A stretch of DNA of 13,232 nucleotides. Origin: 1-14-2-50-31-20 sp964617555 (GTDB lineage Bacteria; Bacteroidota; Ignavibacteria; Ignavibacteriales; Melioribacteraceae). The stretch covers positions 1 through 13,232 of the forward strand of contig CAZTYP010000054.1 of NCBI GenBank assembly GCA_964617555.1. The letters run 5' to 3'. The notes beneath the pieces are model-generated. The model saw only the letters and a program-made list of their open reading frames with translations, was not told where the DNA came from and did no database searches. How positions within the stretch are numbered: position 1 is the stretch's first letter; every line of letters starts with the position of its first letter. A program made the translations under genes and the position numbers. Shown in pieces: positions 13,232 to 13,232 of this stretch.

Positions 13232-13232
13232 A

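Noticed and set aside
1..13232. CRISPR array, insertion sequence, prophage, tRNA or rRNA
   Set aside because: No spaced direct repeats, transposase or phage genes, or recognisable tRNA/rRNA sequence were seen on either strand.

Overview
The window (13.2 kb, AT-rich, roughly 36-38 % GC by eye) reads as a chromosomal piece of a Bacteroidota-like bacterium of the FCB group. The signs are a TonB-dependent receptor, a small outer-membrane beta-barrel protein, the short Bacteroides/Entamoeba-type phosphoglycerate dehydrogenase, a large receiver/PEP-synthase-like protein of the kind found in this group, and promoters of the Bacteroidota form TTTG-N20-TAnnTTTG. Several genes also have clear AGGAG-type ribosome binding sites, which is less typical of core Bacteroidetes, so a deep-branching lineage (for example near Ignavibacteria) is possible. 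I cannot fix the genus.

Layout: (1) 1-1606, 3' part of a TonB-dependent receptor, closed by a strong terminator. (2) 1607-1956, a 350-base gap with a candidate promoter, a leader of about 180 nt and a perfect 10-bp hairpin with a U-tract just before the ribosome binding site. (3) 1957-4607, a tight four-gene operon for a 2-oxoacid:ferredoxin oxidoreductase (delta, alpha, beta, gamma), closed by a 14-bp hairpin. (4) 4745-5293, a broken nitrogen locus: a truncated, frameshifted P-II gene (glnB/glnK) run into two pieces of an ammonium transporter gene (amt). (5) 5466-6806, glutamate dehydrogenase. (6) 6863-9856, a 997-residue protein with two receiver-like domains and a PEP-synthase-type ATP-binding domain. 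(7) 9881-10459 (minus), a small outer-membrane barrel. (8) 10583-11791, a fold-I aminotransferase with a very good Bacteroidota promoter, convergent across a strong hairpin with (9) 11864-12784 (minus), serA. (10) 12851-13231 (minus), the C-terminal part of urocanate hydratase (hutU), which runs off the window.

Together the metabolic genes point to amino-acid, especially glutamate, breakdown. Urocanase belongs to histidine-to-glutamate degradation, glutamate dehydrogenase links glutamate to 2-oxoglutarate and ammonia, the ferredoxin-dependent oxidoreductase can turn a 2-oxoacid into an acyl-CoA plus reduced ferredoxin, and the aminotransferase moves amino groups. The GDH carries the cofactor-site residues of the NAD-specific Clostridium symbiosum enzyme, which fits a catabolic role. 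The decayed P-II/ammonium-transporter locus next to it suggests a cell that no longer needs high-affinity ammonium uptake. That reading is inference. The most unusual items are the decayed locus, the leader hairpin before the oxidoreductase operon, and the receiver/ATP-grasp protein that lacks recognisable phospho-histidine and PEP-binding barrel domains.
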